A DNA stretch of 64,000 bases, taken from NCBI RefSeq assembly GCF_000935045.1, contig NZ_JYKS01000041.1, positions 39,683 to 103,682 on the forward strand. The letters run 5' to 3'. The notes below the pieces were generated by a model. It was given only the letters and a program-made list of their open reading frames with translations, was not told where the DNA came from and searched no databases. The position numbers and the translations under genes are program-made. Numbering within the stretch: the stretch's first letter is position 1; each line of letters opens with the position of its first letter. This document shows positions 41,808 through 51,572 of this stretch, in pieces. Origin of the DNA: Pseudomonas sp. 10-1B (GTDB taxonomy: Bacteria > Pseudomonadota > Gammaproteobacteria > Pseudomonadales > Pseudomonadaceae).

Positions 41808-42725
41808 ATGCGCATCGTTCGTCATCTGTTGGGCGCCACCATCGCGGCCGCGATCATCGCTTCGCCAGCCATGGCAGAAGAACTGACCGGCACCCTGAAG
41901 AAGATCAAGGACTCGGGCACCATCACCCTGGGGCACCGCGACTCCTCCATTCCGTTTTCCTACCTGGCCGGCAAACCCGAGCCCGTGGGCTACTCGCATG
42001 ACATCCAGCTGGCTGTCGTCGACGCCCTGAAGAAGCAACTGGGTACGGACATCAAGGTCCGCTACAACCTGGTCACCTCCCAGACCCGCATCCCGCTGGT
42101 GCAGAACGGCACCGTCGACCTGGAGTGCGGCTCCACCACCAACAACGTCGAGCGCCAGCAGCAAGTCGGCTTCTCGGTCGGCATCTTCGAAGTCGGTACC
42201 CGCCTGCTGACCAAGGTCAAGGACGGTCAACCTGCATACAAGGACTTCCCGGACCTGGCCGGCAAGAACGTGGTGACCACCGCCGGTACCACCTCCGAGC
42301 GTATCCTCAAGGCGATGAACGCCGACAAGCAGATGAAGATGAACGTGATTTCCGCCAAGGACCACGGTGAAGCCTTCAACATGCTCGAAAGCGGCCGCGC
42401 CGTGGCCTTCATGATGGACGACGCCCTGCTCGCCGGCGAAATGGCCAAGGCCCGCAAGCCGGCGGACTGGGTCATCACCGGCACCCCGCAATCGTACGAA
42501 ATCTACGGCTGCATGGTGCGCAAGGGTGACGATGCCTTCAAGAAAGCGGTCGATGACGCCATCGTCGGCTACTTCAAGTCGGGCGAAGTCAACAAGAGCT
42601 ACGACAAGTGGTTCCAGCAACCGATCCCACCAAAAGGCCTCAACCTGAACTTCCCGATGAGCGACGAGCTGAAGAAGCTGATCGCCGAGCCGACCGACAA
42701 GGCCGCGGACGAGAAGAAGTCCTGA
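41808..42725 (+). CDS. aatJ: Glutamate/aspartate ABC transporter substrate-binding protein
   Basis: This 305-residue periplasmic protein has a cleavable signal peptide (about 1-23, ending ASPAMA-E) and a family 3 solute-binding fold. Landmarks are LGHRDSSIPFSYL and LECGSTTNNVERQQQVGFS, typical of GltI-type acidic amino acid binders. It delivers glutamate, glutamine or aspartate to AatQMP. GAGGA lies upstream of ATG 41808. Expression is expected from the sigma-54 promoter under AauR. Confidence 0.94.
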   Translation: MRIVRHLLGATIAAAIIASPAMAEELTGTLKKIKDSGTITLGHRDSSIPFSYLAGKPEPVGYSHDIQLAVVDALKKQLGTDIKVRYNLVTSQTRIPLVQNGTVDLECGSTTNNVERQQQVGFSVGIFEVGTRLLTKVKDGQPAYKDFPDLAGKNVVTTAGTTSERILKAMNADKQMKMNVISAKDHGEAFNMLESGRAVAFMMDDALLAGEMAKARKPADWVITGTPQSYEIYGCMVRKGDDAFKKAVDDAIVGYFKSGEVNKSYDKWFQQPIPPKGLNLNFPMSDELKKLIAEPTDKAADEKKS

Positions 42726-42867
42726 TCCCCAGATAGTGGCCTGGTGCTCAACAGCACGAATCAATTCTGCAGGCCACTCATTAGTGTCTAACCTTTCATC
42801 CGAGGGCGCCCAGCGCCCCCGGATGTTCGAAGGTGCCCGTGAAACAACCGTCTGAGGGGAAATCCCG

Positions 42868-43614
42868 ATGAATTACAACTGGGACTGGGGCGTGTTCTTC
42901 AAGTCCACCGGCGTGGGCAGCGAGACCTATCTGGACTGGTACATCACCGGTCTGGGCTGGACCATCGCCATCGCCATCATTGCCTGGATCATCGCCTTGC
43001 TGCTGGGGTCGGTCCTCGGCGTCATGCGTACCGTGCCGAACCGCCTGGTGTCGGGCATCGCCACTGCCTACGTGGAGCTGTTCCGCAACGTGCCGCTGCT
43101 GGTGCAGCTGTTCATCTGGTACTTCCTGGTGCCAGACCTGCTGCCCGAAGGCCTGCAGGAATGGTTCAAGCAGGACCTCAACCCGACCACCTCGGCACTG
43201 ATCAGCGTGGTCATCTGCCTGGGCCTGTTCACCGCCGCTCGCGTCTGCGAGCAAGTGCGCACCGGCATTCAGGCGCTGCCCCGCGGCCAGGAAGCCGCCG
43301 CCCGCGCCATGGGCTTCAGCCTGCCGCAGATCTACACCAACGTGCTGCTGCCACAGGCCTACCGGATCATCATTCCGCCGCTCACCTCCGAATTCCTCAA
43401 CGTGTTCAAGAACTCTTCGGTGGCGTCGCTGATCGGCCTGATGGAGTTGCTGGCCCAGACCAAGCAGACCGCCGAGTTCTCCGCCAACCTGTTCGAGGCA
43501 TTCACCCTGGCCACGCTGATCTACTTCACCCTGAACATGGGCCTGATGCTGCTGATGCGCATGGTCGAGAAGAAAGTCGCCGTGCCTGGCCTGATTTCCG
43601 TGGGAGGCAAGTAA
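42868..43614 (+). CDS. aatQ: Acidic amino acid ABC transporter permease
   Basis: This 248-residue inner-membrane protein has the HisMQ-type permease fold; the EAA-like loop reads GQEAAARAMGFSLPQIYTNV. It pairs with AatM to form the channel. A GAGGGG ribosome site precedes ATG 42868, and aatM starts one nucleotide after its stop. Confidence 0.94.
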   Translation: MNYNWDWGVFFKSTGVGSETYLDWYITGLGWTIAIAIIAWIIALLLGSVLGVMRTVPNRLVSGIATAYVELFRNVPLLVQLFIWYFLVPDLLPEGLQEWFKQDLNPTTSALISVVICLGLFTAARVCEQVRTGIQALPRGQEAAARAMGFSLPQIYTNVLLPQAYRIIIPPLTSEFLNVFKNSSVASLIGLMELLAQTKQTAEFSANLFEAFTLATLIYFTLNMGLMLLMRMVEKKVAVPGLISVGGK

Positions 43615-44286
43615 ATGGACATGGATTTCAGCGAAATCATCCCCGCCCTGCCCGCCCTCTGGGAAGGCATGCTGATGACCCTCAAGCTAATGGTCATGGG
43701 CGTGTTCGGCGGTATCGTGCTGGGCACCATCCTGGCGCTGATGCGCCTGTCTTCGAGCAAGCTGCTGTCGAATATCGCCGGTGCCTACGTCAACTACTTC
43801 CGCTCGATCCCGCTGCTGCTGGTGATCACCTGGTTCTACCTGGCGGTGCCGTTCGTGCTGCGCTGGATCACCGGCGAAGACACCCCGGTCGGGGCGTTCA
43901 CCTCCTGCGTAGTGGCGTTCATGATGTTCGAGGCCGCGTACTTCTGCGAAATCGTACGTGCCGGCGTGCAGTCGATCTCCAAGGGCCAGATGGGTGCCGC
44001 CCAGGCCCTGGGCATGAACTACGGGCAGACCATGCGCCTGATCATCCTGCCCCAGGCCTTCCGCAAGATGACCCCGCTGCTGCTGCAGCAGAGCATCATC
44101 CTGTTCCAGGACACCTCGCTGGTGTACACCGTCGGCCTGGTGGACTTCCTCAACTCGGCACGTTCCAACGGCGACATCATCGGCCGCTCCCATGAGTTCC
44201 TGATCTTCGCCGGGGTCGTCTACTTCCTCATCAGCTTCTCCGCTTCGTGGCTGGTCAAGCGCCTGCAAAAAAGGATCACCGTATGA
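43615..44286 (+). CDS. aatM: Acidic amino acid ABC transporter permease
   Basis: This 223-residue second permease has the EAA-like loop KGQMGAAQALGMNYGQTM and about five helices. GGAGG upstream fits ATG 43615; an ATG two codons later is possible. The stop overlaps aatP by 4 nt. Confidence 0.94.
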   Translation: MDMDFSEIIPALPALWEGMLMTLKLMVMGVFGGIVLGTILALMRLSSSKLLSNIAGAYVNYFRSIPLLLVITWFYLAVPFVLRWITGEDTPVGAFTSCVVAFMMFEAAYFCEIVRAGVQSISKGQMGAAQALGMNYGQTMRLIILPQAFRKMTPLLLQQSIILFQDTSLVYTVGLVDFLNSARSNGDIIGRSHEFLIFAGVVYFLISFSASWLVKRLQKRITV

Positions 44287-45017
44287 TTTCCATCAAGAAC
44301 GTCAACAAGTGGTACGGCGACTTCCAGGTACTGACCGACTGCAACACCGAGGTCAAGAAGGGTGAAGTGGTGGTGGTGTGCGGCCCTTCGGGCTCGGGCA
44401 AGTCCACCCTGATCAAGTGCGTCAACGCCCTGGAGCCGTTCCAGAAAGGCGACATCGTGGTCGACGGCACCTCGATTGCCGACCCGAAGACCAACCTGCC
44501 CAAGCTGCGCTCGCGGGTCGGCATGGTGTTCCAGCACTTCGAGCTGTTCCCGCACCTGAGCATCACCGAGAACCTGACCATCGCCCAGCGCAAGGTGCTT
44601 GGCCGCAGCGAAGCGGAAGCCACCAAGAAGGGCCTGGCCCTGCTCGAACGCGTCGGCCTCAGCGCCCATGCCAAGAAGCACCCCGGCCAGCTCTCCGGCG
44701 GCCAGCAGCAGCGCGTGGCGATCGCCCGCGCCCTGGCGATGGACCCGATCGTCATGCTGTTCGACGAACCCACCTCGGCACTGGACCCGGAAATGGTCAG
44801 CGAAGTGCTGGACGTGATGGTGCAACTGGCCCACGAAGGCATGACCATGATGTGCGTGACCCACGAGATGGGCTTTGCCCGCAAGGTCGCCAACCGGGTC
44901 ATCTTCATGGACAAGGGCAGCATCATCGAAGACTGCACCAAGGACGAGTTCTTCGGTGACCAGAGTGCCCGCGACCAACGCACCCAGCACTTCCTCAGCA
45001 AGATCCTGCAACACTGA
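44283..45017 (+). CDS. aatP: Acidic amino acid ABC transporter ATPase
   Basis: This 244-residue ATPase of the polar amino acid group has Walker A GPSGSGKST, signature LSGGQQQR, Walker B MLFDEPTSALDPE and switch His in VTHEMGFA. It powers AatQM. It is the last gene of the transporter unit before aauS. Confidence 0.95.
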   Translation: MISIKNVNKWYGDFQVLTDCNTEVKKGEVVVVCGPSGSGKSTLIKCVNALEPFQKGDIVVDGTSIADPKTNLPKLRSRVGMVFQHFELFPHLSITENLTIAQRKVLGRSEAEATKKGLALLERVGLSAHAKKHPGQLSGGQQQRVAIARALAMDPIVMLFDEPTSALDPEMVSEVLDVMVQLAHEGMTMMCVTHEMGFARKVANRVIFMDKGSIIEDCTKDEFFGDQSARDQRTQHFLSKILQH

Positions 45018-45086
45018 TTCGGCAACAACGGCGCCGCTGCCCGGGCAAGCCCGGCAGCAGGTGCTGGCCGTGACAAGGCCACTGTG

Positions 45087-46991
45087 ATGAAATGCGATCC
45101 CTCGCTACTTCTCCCTGCCAAACCTGCCGTGAAATCCCGCCTGATCCGCCAATTGCTGCTGCCGCCCCTGATCATTCTGCTGATGGTTGGCCTGGGCCTG
45201 GCTGGCTACCTGGTCAGCGAAAGCAACGGCATCCGCACCCTCAGCGAAAATGGCGAGCGCCAGCTGGAGCTGCACGCGCGTACGGTCGAGAGCGAAATCA
45301 GCAAGTACACCTACCTGCCGAGCCTGCTGGAACTGGAAGACAGCGTCTCGCACCTGCTCACCGACCCTGACGGCGGTTCACGCCAGATCGTCAACGAATA
45401 CCTCGAAGGCCTCAACCGGCGCAGCCGCAGCCGGGCCATCTTCGTCCTCGATACCAATGGCCGGGTACAGGCCACCAGCAACTGGCGCGATGCCGACTCG
45501 TTCCTCGGTGAAGACCTGTCGTTCCGTGCCTATTTCCAGACTGCCGTGCGCGGTGAGCCTGGGCGCTTCTACGGCATCGGCAGCACCACCGGCGAGGCCG
45601 GCTACTACCTGGCCCACGGCCTGGAAGAACACGGCAAGATCATTGGCGTGGCGGTGATCAAGGTGCGCCTGGACACCCTCGAGGAGCGTTGGCAGCGCGC
45701 CCGCCTGGAAGCGTTCGTCAGTGACGAGAACGGCATCATCATTCTCTCCAGTGACCCGGCCCGGCGCTTGAAGTCGGTACGCCCGCTTACCCCGCAAATC
45801 AAGGAACGCCTGGCGCGCAGCCTGCAGTACTACTGGTGGCCATTGAACGAGTTGCAGCCACTGGCCCGGGAAACCCTGGCCGATGGCGTGGAAAAGCTGA
45901 CCTTCCCGGCCAACAGCGAAACCGCCCAGGGCAAGCCCCACGAAGTGGCCTACCTGGCCCAGACCCGGCGCCTGGCCGACACGCCCTGGCATTTCACCCT
46001 GTTGACCCCGCTGCAGGACCTGCGTCGCGAATCCATGGTGCAAGGTATCCTGGTAGGCGTGGCTTTCGCCTTGCTGGCGATCCTCGGCATCGCCTGGAAC
46101 GAGCGGCGCAAAGTCATCGCCACCCGCCTGGCCGCCCGCGAGGCCTTGGAAGAAGCCAACAGCCAGTTGGAGCGGCGTATTGCCGAGCGCACGGCCGACC
46201 TGCGCGCCAGCAACGAACGCCTGAAGGGCCAGATCCGTGAGCGCCGGCATGCCGAGCAGACCCTGCGCCACGCCCAGGATGAGCTGGTCCAGGCCGGCAA
46301 GCTGGCCGCCATCGGGCAGATGTCTACCAGCATCGCCCACGAGCTGAACCAGCCGCTGGCCGCGTTGCGTACCCTATCTGGCAACACTGTGCGCTTCCTC
46401 GAACGCGGGGCGCTGGAAACCGCTAGCACCAACCTGCGTACCATGAACGACCTGATCGACCGCATGGGCCGTATCACCGCCAGCCTGCGCTCGTTCGCCC
46501 GGCGCGCTGACGACAGCGGCCAGGCCTCGCTGGCCAAGGCGGTGGAAGCCACCTTGCAAGTGCTGGCCAACCGCATCAGCGCATGCCACTTGCAATTGCA
46601 CAACCAGTTCGAGGACCAGCGGCTGGCCATCGACCAGACCCGCCTAGAGCAGATCCTGGTCAACCTGATCGGCAACGCCCTCGATGCCATGGCCGCGCAA
46701 CCGCTGCCCGAACTGTGGCTGGAAGGCGAACAGCAGGGCGACAAGTACCGCTTGCGGGTGCGCGACAACGGCCACGGTATCGACGCCGAGGCGCGCAAGC
46801 ACCTGTTCGAACCCTTCTTCACCACCAAACCGGGCGAACATGGCCTGGGCCTTGGCCTGACCCTGTCGGCGAGCCTTGCCGCCGCCGCCAAGGGCAGCCT
46901 CAACGTCGAACATCCCGCCACTGGCGGCACGGCCTTCGTCTTGGCCCTGCCTTTGGCTTCCCCCCCTCGCGAATCGGCAGAGCACCCATGA
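45087..46991 (+). CDS. aauS: Sensor histidine kinase for acidic amino acids
   Basis: This 634-residue DctB-type kinase has two membrane helices (about 22-42 and 310-330) around a periplasmic double-Cache-like sensor, then a coiled coil (about 345-390), HisKA with the phospho-His in SIAHELNQPLA, and an ATPase domain with NLIGNALDA and GLGLGL. It senses glutamate/aspartate and phosphorylates AauR. ATG 45087 with AAGG 8 nt upstream is preferred over the adjacent GTG. It overlaps aauR by 4 nt. Confidence 0.92.
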   Translation: MKCDPSLLLPAKPAVKSRLIRQLLLPPLIILLMVGLGLAGYLVSESNGIRTLSENGERQLELHARTVESEISKYTYLPSLLELEDSVSHLLTDPDGGSRQIVNEYLEGLNRRSRSRAIFVLDTNGRVQATSNWRDADSFLGEDLSFRAYFQTAVRGEPGRFYGIGSTTGEAGYYLAHGLEEHGKIIGVAVIKVRLDTLEERWQRARLEAFVSDENGIIILSSDPARRLKSVRPLTPQIKERLARSLQYYWWPLNELQPLARETLADGVEKLTFPANSETAQGKPHEVAYLAQTRRLADTPWHFTLLTPLQDLRRESMVQGILVGVAFALLAILGIAWNERRKVIATRLAAREALEEANSQLERRIAERTADLRASNERLKGQIRERRHAEQTLRHAQDELVQAGKLAAIGQMSTSIAHELNQPLAALRTLSGNTVRFLERGALETASTNLRTMNDLIDRMGRITASLRSFARRADDSGQASLAKAVEATLQVLANRISACHLQLHNQFEDQRLAIDQTRLEQILVNLIGNALDAMAAQPLPELWLEGEQQGDKYRLRVRDNGHGIDAEARKHLFEPFFTTKPGEHGLGLGLTLSASLAAAAKGSLNVEHPATGGTAFVLALPLASPPRESAEHP

Positions 46992-48316
46992 ACCAAGCGC
47001 CTCTTACCGTCCTGATCGTCGAAGACGACCCGCATGTGCTGCTCGGCTGCCAGCAGGCGCTGGCCCTGGAGGACATTGCCTGCGAAGGCGTGGGCAGCGC
47101 CGAGCAGGCACTGGAACGCATCGGCGACGATTTCGCCGGCATCGTCGTCAGCGATATCCGCCTGCCGGGCATCGATGGCCTGGAGCTGCTCAACCGCCTC
47201 AAGGCCCGCGACCGCAGCCTACCGGTGGTGCTGATCACCGGCCACGGCGATATCGACATGGCGGTCGGCGCCATGCGCAACGGCGCCTACGACTTCATGG
47301 AAAAGCCGTTCTCCCCGGAGCGCCTGGTCGACGTGGTACGCCGCGCCCTGGAACAGCGTGGGTTGTCGCGCGAGGTGGTGGCCCTGCGCCGGCAACTGGC
47401 CGAACAGAGCAGCCTGGAGGGGCGCATCATCGGCCGCTCGCCGGCCATGGAGCAGTTGCGCGAACTGATCGCCAATGTCGCTGACACCTCGGCCAACGTG
47501 CTGATCGAAGGCGAGACCGGCACCGGCAAGGAACTGGTCGCCCGCTGCCTGCACGACTTCAGCCGCCGCCAGGGCCAACCGTTCGTGGCGCTGAACTGTG
47601 GTGGCCTGCCGGAAAACCTGTTCGAAAGCGAGATCTTTGGCCACGAGGCCAACGCCTTCACCGGGGCAGGCAAACGCCGCATCGGCAAGATCGAACATGC
47701 CAACGGCGGCACGCTGTTCCTCGACGAAGTCGAGAGCATGCCGATCAACCTGCAGATCAAGCTGCTGCGCGTGCTGCAGGAGCGCACCCTGGAGCGGCTG
47801 GGCTCGAACCAGAGCATCCCGGTGGATTGCCGGGTGATCGCCGCGACCAAGGCCGACCTCGACGCCATGGGCCAGAATGGCCAGTTCCGCAGCGACCTGT
47901 ACTACCGGCTGAACGTGGTGACACTGGAGCTGCCACCACTGCGGGAGCGCCGCGAAGACATCCTGCAGTTGTTCGAACACTTCCTGCAGCAGTCGGCCCT
48001 GCGCTTCGACCGTGAAGCACCAACGCTGGACAGCCAGACCCTGTCGCGCCTGATGGCCCACGACTGGCCGGGCAACGTGCGTGAGTTGCGCAACGTTGCC
48101 GAACGTTTTGCCCTGGGCCTGCCGGCCTTCAAGAAAGGCCCCAGCGGCGGCGCCAGCCAGGGCCTGGGCTTTGCCGAGGCCGTGGAAGCATTCGAGCGCA
48201 ACCTGCTCAGCGACGCCCTGCAACGCACCGGTGGCAACCTCAGCCAGGCCAGCCAGGAGCTGGGCATGGCCAAGACCACGCTGTTCGACAAAGTGAAGAA
48301 ATACGGCCTCGGCTGA
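46988..48316 (+). CDS. aauR: Sigma-54-dependent response regulator for acidic amino acids
   Basis: This 442-residue NtrC-type activator has a receiver domain (phosphoacceptor D56), an AAA+ domain with Walker A GETGTGKE and Walker B-type GGTLFLDEVE, and a C-terminal Fis-like HTH (NLSQASQELGMAKTTL). The sigma-54 contact loop reads NAFTGA (N222-A227) rather than the near-invariant GAFTGA. It should bind the TTCGG-N4-CCGAA sites upstream of aatJ. Confidence 0.93.
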   Translation: MNQAPLTVLIVEDDPHVLLGCQQALALEDIACEGVGSAEQALERIGDDFAGIVVSDIRLPGIDGLELLNRLKARDRSLPVVLITGHGDIDMAVGAMRNGAYDFMEKPFSPERLVDVVRRALEQRGLSREVVALRRQLAEQSSLEGRIIGRSPAMEQLRELIANVADTSANVLIEGETGTGKELVARCLHDFSRRQGQPFVALNCGGLPENLFESEIFGHEANAFTGAGKRRIGKIEHANGGTLFLDEVESMPINLQIKLLRVLQERTLERLGSNQSIPVDCRVIAATKADLDAMGQNGQFRSDLYYRLNVVTLELPPLRERREDILQLFEHFLQQSALRFDREAPTLDSQTLSRLMAHDWPGNVRELRNVAERFALGLPAFKKGPSGGASQGLGFAEAVEAFERNLLSDALQRTGGNLSQASQELGMAKTTLFDKVKKYGLG

Positions 48317-48342
48317 CCTCGACCTCAACCTGGAAAGACAAC

Positions 48343-48678
48343 GTGGACCTGGTATTCAAAGCGGCCCTGGGCGCTGGTGTGGTGGTACTGCTGGCGGTGC
48401 TGTCGAAGACACGCAATTACTACATCGCCGGGCTGGTGCCGCTGTTCCCCACCTTCGCCCTGATTGCCCACTACATCGTCGGCAAGGGCCGCAGCATTGC
48501 CGACCTGAAGACCACCATCCTGTTCGGCATGTGGTCGATCATTCCGTACTTCGTGTACCTGGCGACCTTGTATGTGCTGGTCGACCGCATGCGCCTGGAG
48601 GCATCGCTGGCATTGGCCACGGTGGCCTGGCTGATGGCCGCGACCGTGCTGGTGAGCTTGTGGGTGCGGATGCATTGA
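48343..48678 (+). CDS. GlpM-family membrane protein
   Basis: This 111-residue protein is almost wholly hydrophobic with four likely helices (LGAGVVVLLAVLSKTRNYYIAG, then PLFPTFALIAHYI). It resembles GlpM of P. aeruginosa, linked there to alginate production; the exact role is unknown. The GTG start at 48343 has GGAAAG upstream. It begins 26 nt after aauR and may share its transcript. Confidence 0.75.
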   Translation: MDLVFKAALGAGVVVLLAVLSKTRNYYIAGLVPLFPTFALIAHYIVGKGRSIADLKTTILFGMWSIIPYFVYLATLYVLVDRMRLEASLALATVAWLMAATVLVSLWVRMH

Positions 48679-48692
48679 GATCGAAAGGCTTT

Positions 48693-48834
48693 CGCAGCCC
48701 TTTGTGGGAGCGGCCTTGCGTCGCGAAAGGGCCGCAAAGCGGCCCCGGCATTTTGTAGGGTGGCCGAAACTCTGGGGGCGCTTCGCGCCCCTTTCGCGAC
48801 GCAAGGCCGCTCCCACAATGGACCGCGCCAGTCT
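48693..48834. repeat. REP-type inverted repeat pair
   Basis: Facing cores tgtgggagcggccttgcgtc and gacgcaaggccgctcccaca with inner GGGGCGC arms, between the GlpM-like gene and the convergent hydrolase. Confidence 0.88.
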
Positions 48835-48839
48835 CTAGA

Positions 48840-49835
48840 TCACAGCCCGGCGATATGCGTGACATCCTGCCGATGCGCCTGCAGGTAGGGCAACACCGCC
48901 CCCAGCAACGGCGCCTTGAACGGCTCCTGAAAGCGATGCGCCAGCCCTGGTATCAAACGCAGCTGGCTGCCCTGGATATGCGCCGCCAGATGCACGCCAT
49001 GCATCACCGGCAGCAACGGGTCGGCCGTGCCGTGCACCACCAGGGTCGGCACCCGCAGCTGGTTCAATAGCTCGACCCGGCTGGGCTCGGCCAGTATCGC
49101 CATGATCTGGCGCTTGGCGCCGTCAGGGTTGAACGCTCGGTCGTAAGCCACCGCCGCCTGATGCAGCAGCACAGCACGGTCGTCCCGCACCTCGGGACTG
49201 CCCAGAGCCGCCAGCAGGTCGGCCTGCTGTTCGATGGCAACCTCGCGGTTCGGTGCGCTACGCCGGGCCAGTAACTGCACCAGCGCCGGATCCGGCGCCG
49301 GCAGCCCCGCCGCCCCTGAACTGGACATGATCAACGTCAGGCTGCGCACCCGCTCGGGCGCCATGGCCGCAAGATGCTGGGCAATCATGCCGCCCATGCT
49401 CACACCCAAAACATGAAACTGACGCACACCCAAGGCATCCATCAGGCGCAAGCCATCGTCTGCCATGTCGGTCAGCGTGTAAGGCGCCGCCACCGGCAGG
49501 CCCAACTTGTAGCGCAGCAGTTCGACCGTCAGGTTGGCCGACGGTGGCATCTGGTTCCAGCGCGACAGGCCGACATCGCGGTTGTCATAACGGATCACCC
49601 GATAGCCCTGACGGCACAAGGCCTCGACCACGTCGTCCGGCCAATGGATCAGTTGCCCACCCAGGCCCATGACCAGCAGCAAAACCGGATCACGCGGCAC
49701 GCCGACGCTCTGGTACACCAGGCTGACCGCGCCCAGTTCGGCGCGCTGCACCGGCACGTGGGCGTCACAACGCTGCTCGGCGAAACTCGCAGGTACGCTG
49801 AATACAAGGAAAAGAAAAAGCCAAAAAGCCCGCAT
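48840..49835 (-). CDS. Alpha/beta hydrolase with signal peptide
   Basis: From the ATG at 49835 this is 331 residues. The first ~19 (FWLFLFLVFSVPASFA) form a signal peptide, so it is exported. The hydrolase fold has GXSXG as GVSMGG (nucleophile Ser), an Asp in GTADPLLP and the catalytic His in PGLAHRF. Substrate unknown; esterase or lactonase-type activity is likely. The ribosome site is weak, so an earlier start cannot be excluded, but the signal peptide supports this one. It is divergent from metR. Confidence 0.8.
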   Translation of the reverse strand: MRAFWLFLFLVFSVPASFAEQRCDAHVPVQRAELGAVSLVYQSVGVPRDPVLLLVMGLGGQLIHWPDDVVEALCRQGYRVIRYDNRDVGLSRWNQMPPSANLTVELLRYKLGLPVAAPYTLTDMADDGLRLMDALGVRQFHVLGVSMGGMIAQHLAAMAPERVRSLTLIMSSSGAAGLPAPDPALVQLLARRSAPNREVAIEQQADLLAALGSPEVRDDRAVLLHQAAVAYDRAFNPDGAKRQIMAILAEPSRVELLNQLRVPTLVVHGTADPLLPVMHGVHLAAHIQGSQLRLIPGLAHRFQEPFKAPLLGAVLPYLQAHRQDVTHIAGL

Positions 49836-50031
49836 GAAAGAAACACCAGAATGCAGATCCCCAGTAGAGCGCGAGTCTGATGAATTCTGTTCGGGCGCGC
49901 TGCCACAGTTCGATGACAGTTTCATGACTCCCGCCAGGCGGTGCAGCCGAACGCCCAGTCGACAGCCGCTGCAACATGAGAGAAACTCAACTAATCCCCT
50001 GTTTCCTCAAGACCACACCCCGGAGTCAGCT

Positions 50032-50949
50032 GTGCTGGAGATCCGTCACCTGAAAACCCTTCATGCCCTGCGCGAGGCCGATAGCCTGGTGGAGGCTGCC
50101 GAGCGCCTGCACCTGACCCAGTCGGCGCTGTCGCACCAGTTCAAGGAGCTGGAAGAGCGCCTGGGCCTGCCGCTGTTCGTGCGCAAGACCAAGCCGATCC
50201 GCTTCACCAGCGCCGGCCTGCGCCTGCTGCAATTGGCCGACGCCACCCTGCCGTTGCTGCGCGGCGCCGAACGTGACATCGCGCGCCTGGCCGGCGGTAC
50301 CGCCGGGCGCCTGCATATGGCCATCGAATGCCACAGTTGCTTCCAGTGGCTGATGCCGACCATCGACCAGTTCCGCGATGCCTGGCCGGAAGTCGAGCTG
50401 GACCTCGCCTCCGGCTTCGCCTTCGCCCCGCTGCCGGCCCTGGCCCGCGGCGACCTCGACCTGGTGGTGACCTCCGACCCGGTGGACCTGGCGGGTATCA
50501 CCTACGTGCCGCTGTTCACTTACGAGGCGATGCTGGCCGTGGCCAACCAGCACCCCTTGGCCAGCAAGCCCTATATCGTCCCGCAGGACCTGCTCGAGCA
50601 GACCCTGATCACCTACCCGGTGGAGCGCGACCGTCTGGATATCTTCACCCGCTTCCTGGAGCCGGCCGATGTCGAACCGGCCGCCGTGCGAACCTCGGAG
50701 CTGACGGTGATGATGATGCAACTGGTGGCCAGCGGCCGTGGCGTGTGCGGCATGCCGCACTGGGCACTGCACGAGTACAGCTCGCGCGGGTATGTGAAGG
50801 GCAAGCGTCTGGGCGAGAAAGGCCTGTTCGCCACGCTTTATGCGGCAGTGCGCACCGACATGCTCGATGCGCCGTACATGCGCGACTTTTTGCTGACGGC
50901 CAAGGACACCTCGTTCGCCACCCTCGATGGTGTCAGCGCGGTGCGTTGA
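50032..50949 (+). CDS. metR: LysR-family regulator MetR
   Basis: This 305-residue LysR-type regulator starts with a winged HTH (LVEAAERLHLTQSALSHQFKELE) and has a homocysteine-binding-type effector domain (AIECHSCFQWLMPTIDQFRDAWP). MetR activates methionine synthesis genes with homocysteine as co-activator. The GTG at 50032 has GGAG upstream and starts directly at the conserved LEIRHLKTL. The last 17 nt overlap the convergent Nudix gene. Confidence 0.88.
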   Translation: MLEIRHLKTLHALREADSLVEAAERLHLTQSALSHQFKELEERLGLPLFVRKTKPIRFTSAGLRLLQLADATLPLLRGAERDIARLAGGTAGRLHMAIECHSCFQWLMPTIDQFRDAWPEVELDLASGFAFAPLPALARGDLDLVVTSDPVDLAGITYVPLFTYEAMLAVANQHPLASKPYIVPQDLLEQTLITYPVERDRLDIFTRFLEPADVEPAAVRTSELTVMMMQLVASGRGVCGMPHWALHEYSSRGYVKGKRLGEKGLFATLYAAVRTDMLDAPYMRDFLLTAKDTSFATLDGVSAVR

Positions 50950-51346
50950 ACGCCTGGCGATACAGCGGCAGGATCAGGTCGCGGGTCAAGGGTGCCAAGT
51001 GCATGGCGGGCGCCTGGTCAGCGGCCAGCCATGCCACTTCCTCGATTTCCGCAGCCGGCACCACGGCTGCCGCGCTGTCGACCCGGAACAGTTCGGCTTG
51101 CACCTGGAAGCCCGGTTCGTTGGCGGCCGGGGCGCTGAACTGGCCTAGGTGCACGGCCTGTGCCGGGTCGATATGCAGGCCCAGTTCCTCGTGCAGCTCG
51201 CGCACCAGTGCCTGCACGGGAGATTCGCCGGCATCGATCTTGCCGCCTGGTTGCATGAAGGCCAGGGTGCCGCGCTTGCGCACCAGCAGAGTGCGGCCCT
51301 GGGGGTCGATCAGCAGGGCGGCGGCGATGCGGATGGTGTTGGGCAT
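50933..51346 (-). CDS. Nudix hydrolase
   Basis: This 137-residue protein has a full Nudix box (G-x5-E-x7-REUxEExGU; here GGKIDAGESPVQALVREL then HEELGL), so it should hydrolyse a nucleoside diphosphate-linked compound with Mg. Substrate cannot be told. The start at 51346 (MPNTIRIAA) is favoured over upstream ones, which read through spacer. Its end overlaps metR by 17 nt tail-to-tail. Confidence 0.85.
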   Translation of the reverse strand: MPNTIRIAAALLIDPQGRTLLVRKRGTLAFMQPGGKIDAGESPVQALVRELHEELGLHIDPAQAVHLGQFSAPAANEPGFQVQAELFRVDSAAAVVPAAEIEEVAWLAADQAPAMHLAPLTRDLILPLYRQAFNAPR

Positions 51347-51426
51347 GAGGGGCTCGCTGGAAACAATGGCCAGGGAGGATCCCATGGGCTCATTGGCCTG
51401 ACAAGGCCAGTGTTTCCTGTACCGGC

Positions 51427-51506
51427 CCATTCGCGGGCAAGCCCGCTCCTACAACGGTTTGCGCAAATTTGTAGGAGCGGGCTTGCCCGCGAATGGGCCG
51501 GCACAG
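51427..51506. repeat. REP-type inverted repeat pair
   Basis: attcgcgggcaagcccgctc and its complement face each other across ~18 nt, just before lhr. Confidence 0.9.
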
Positions 51507-51572
51507 GTTGTAGCTGGCCTGCCAGACGAACGGCCCCTTGCCAAAGGGTCCACTGCCCTCCATAACCATCAC

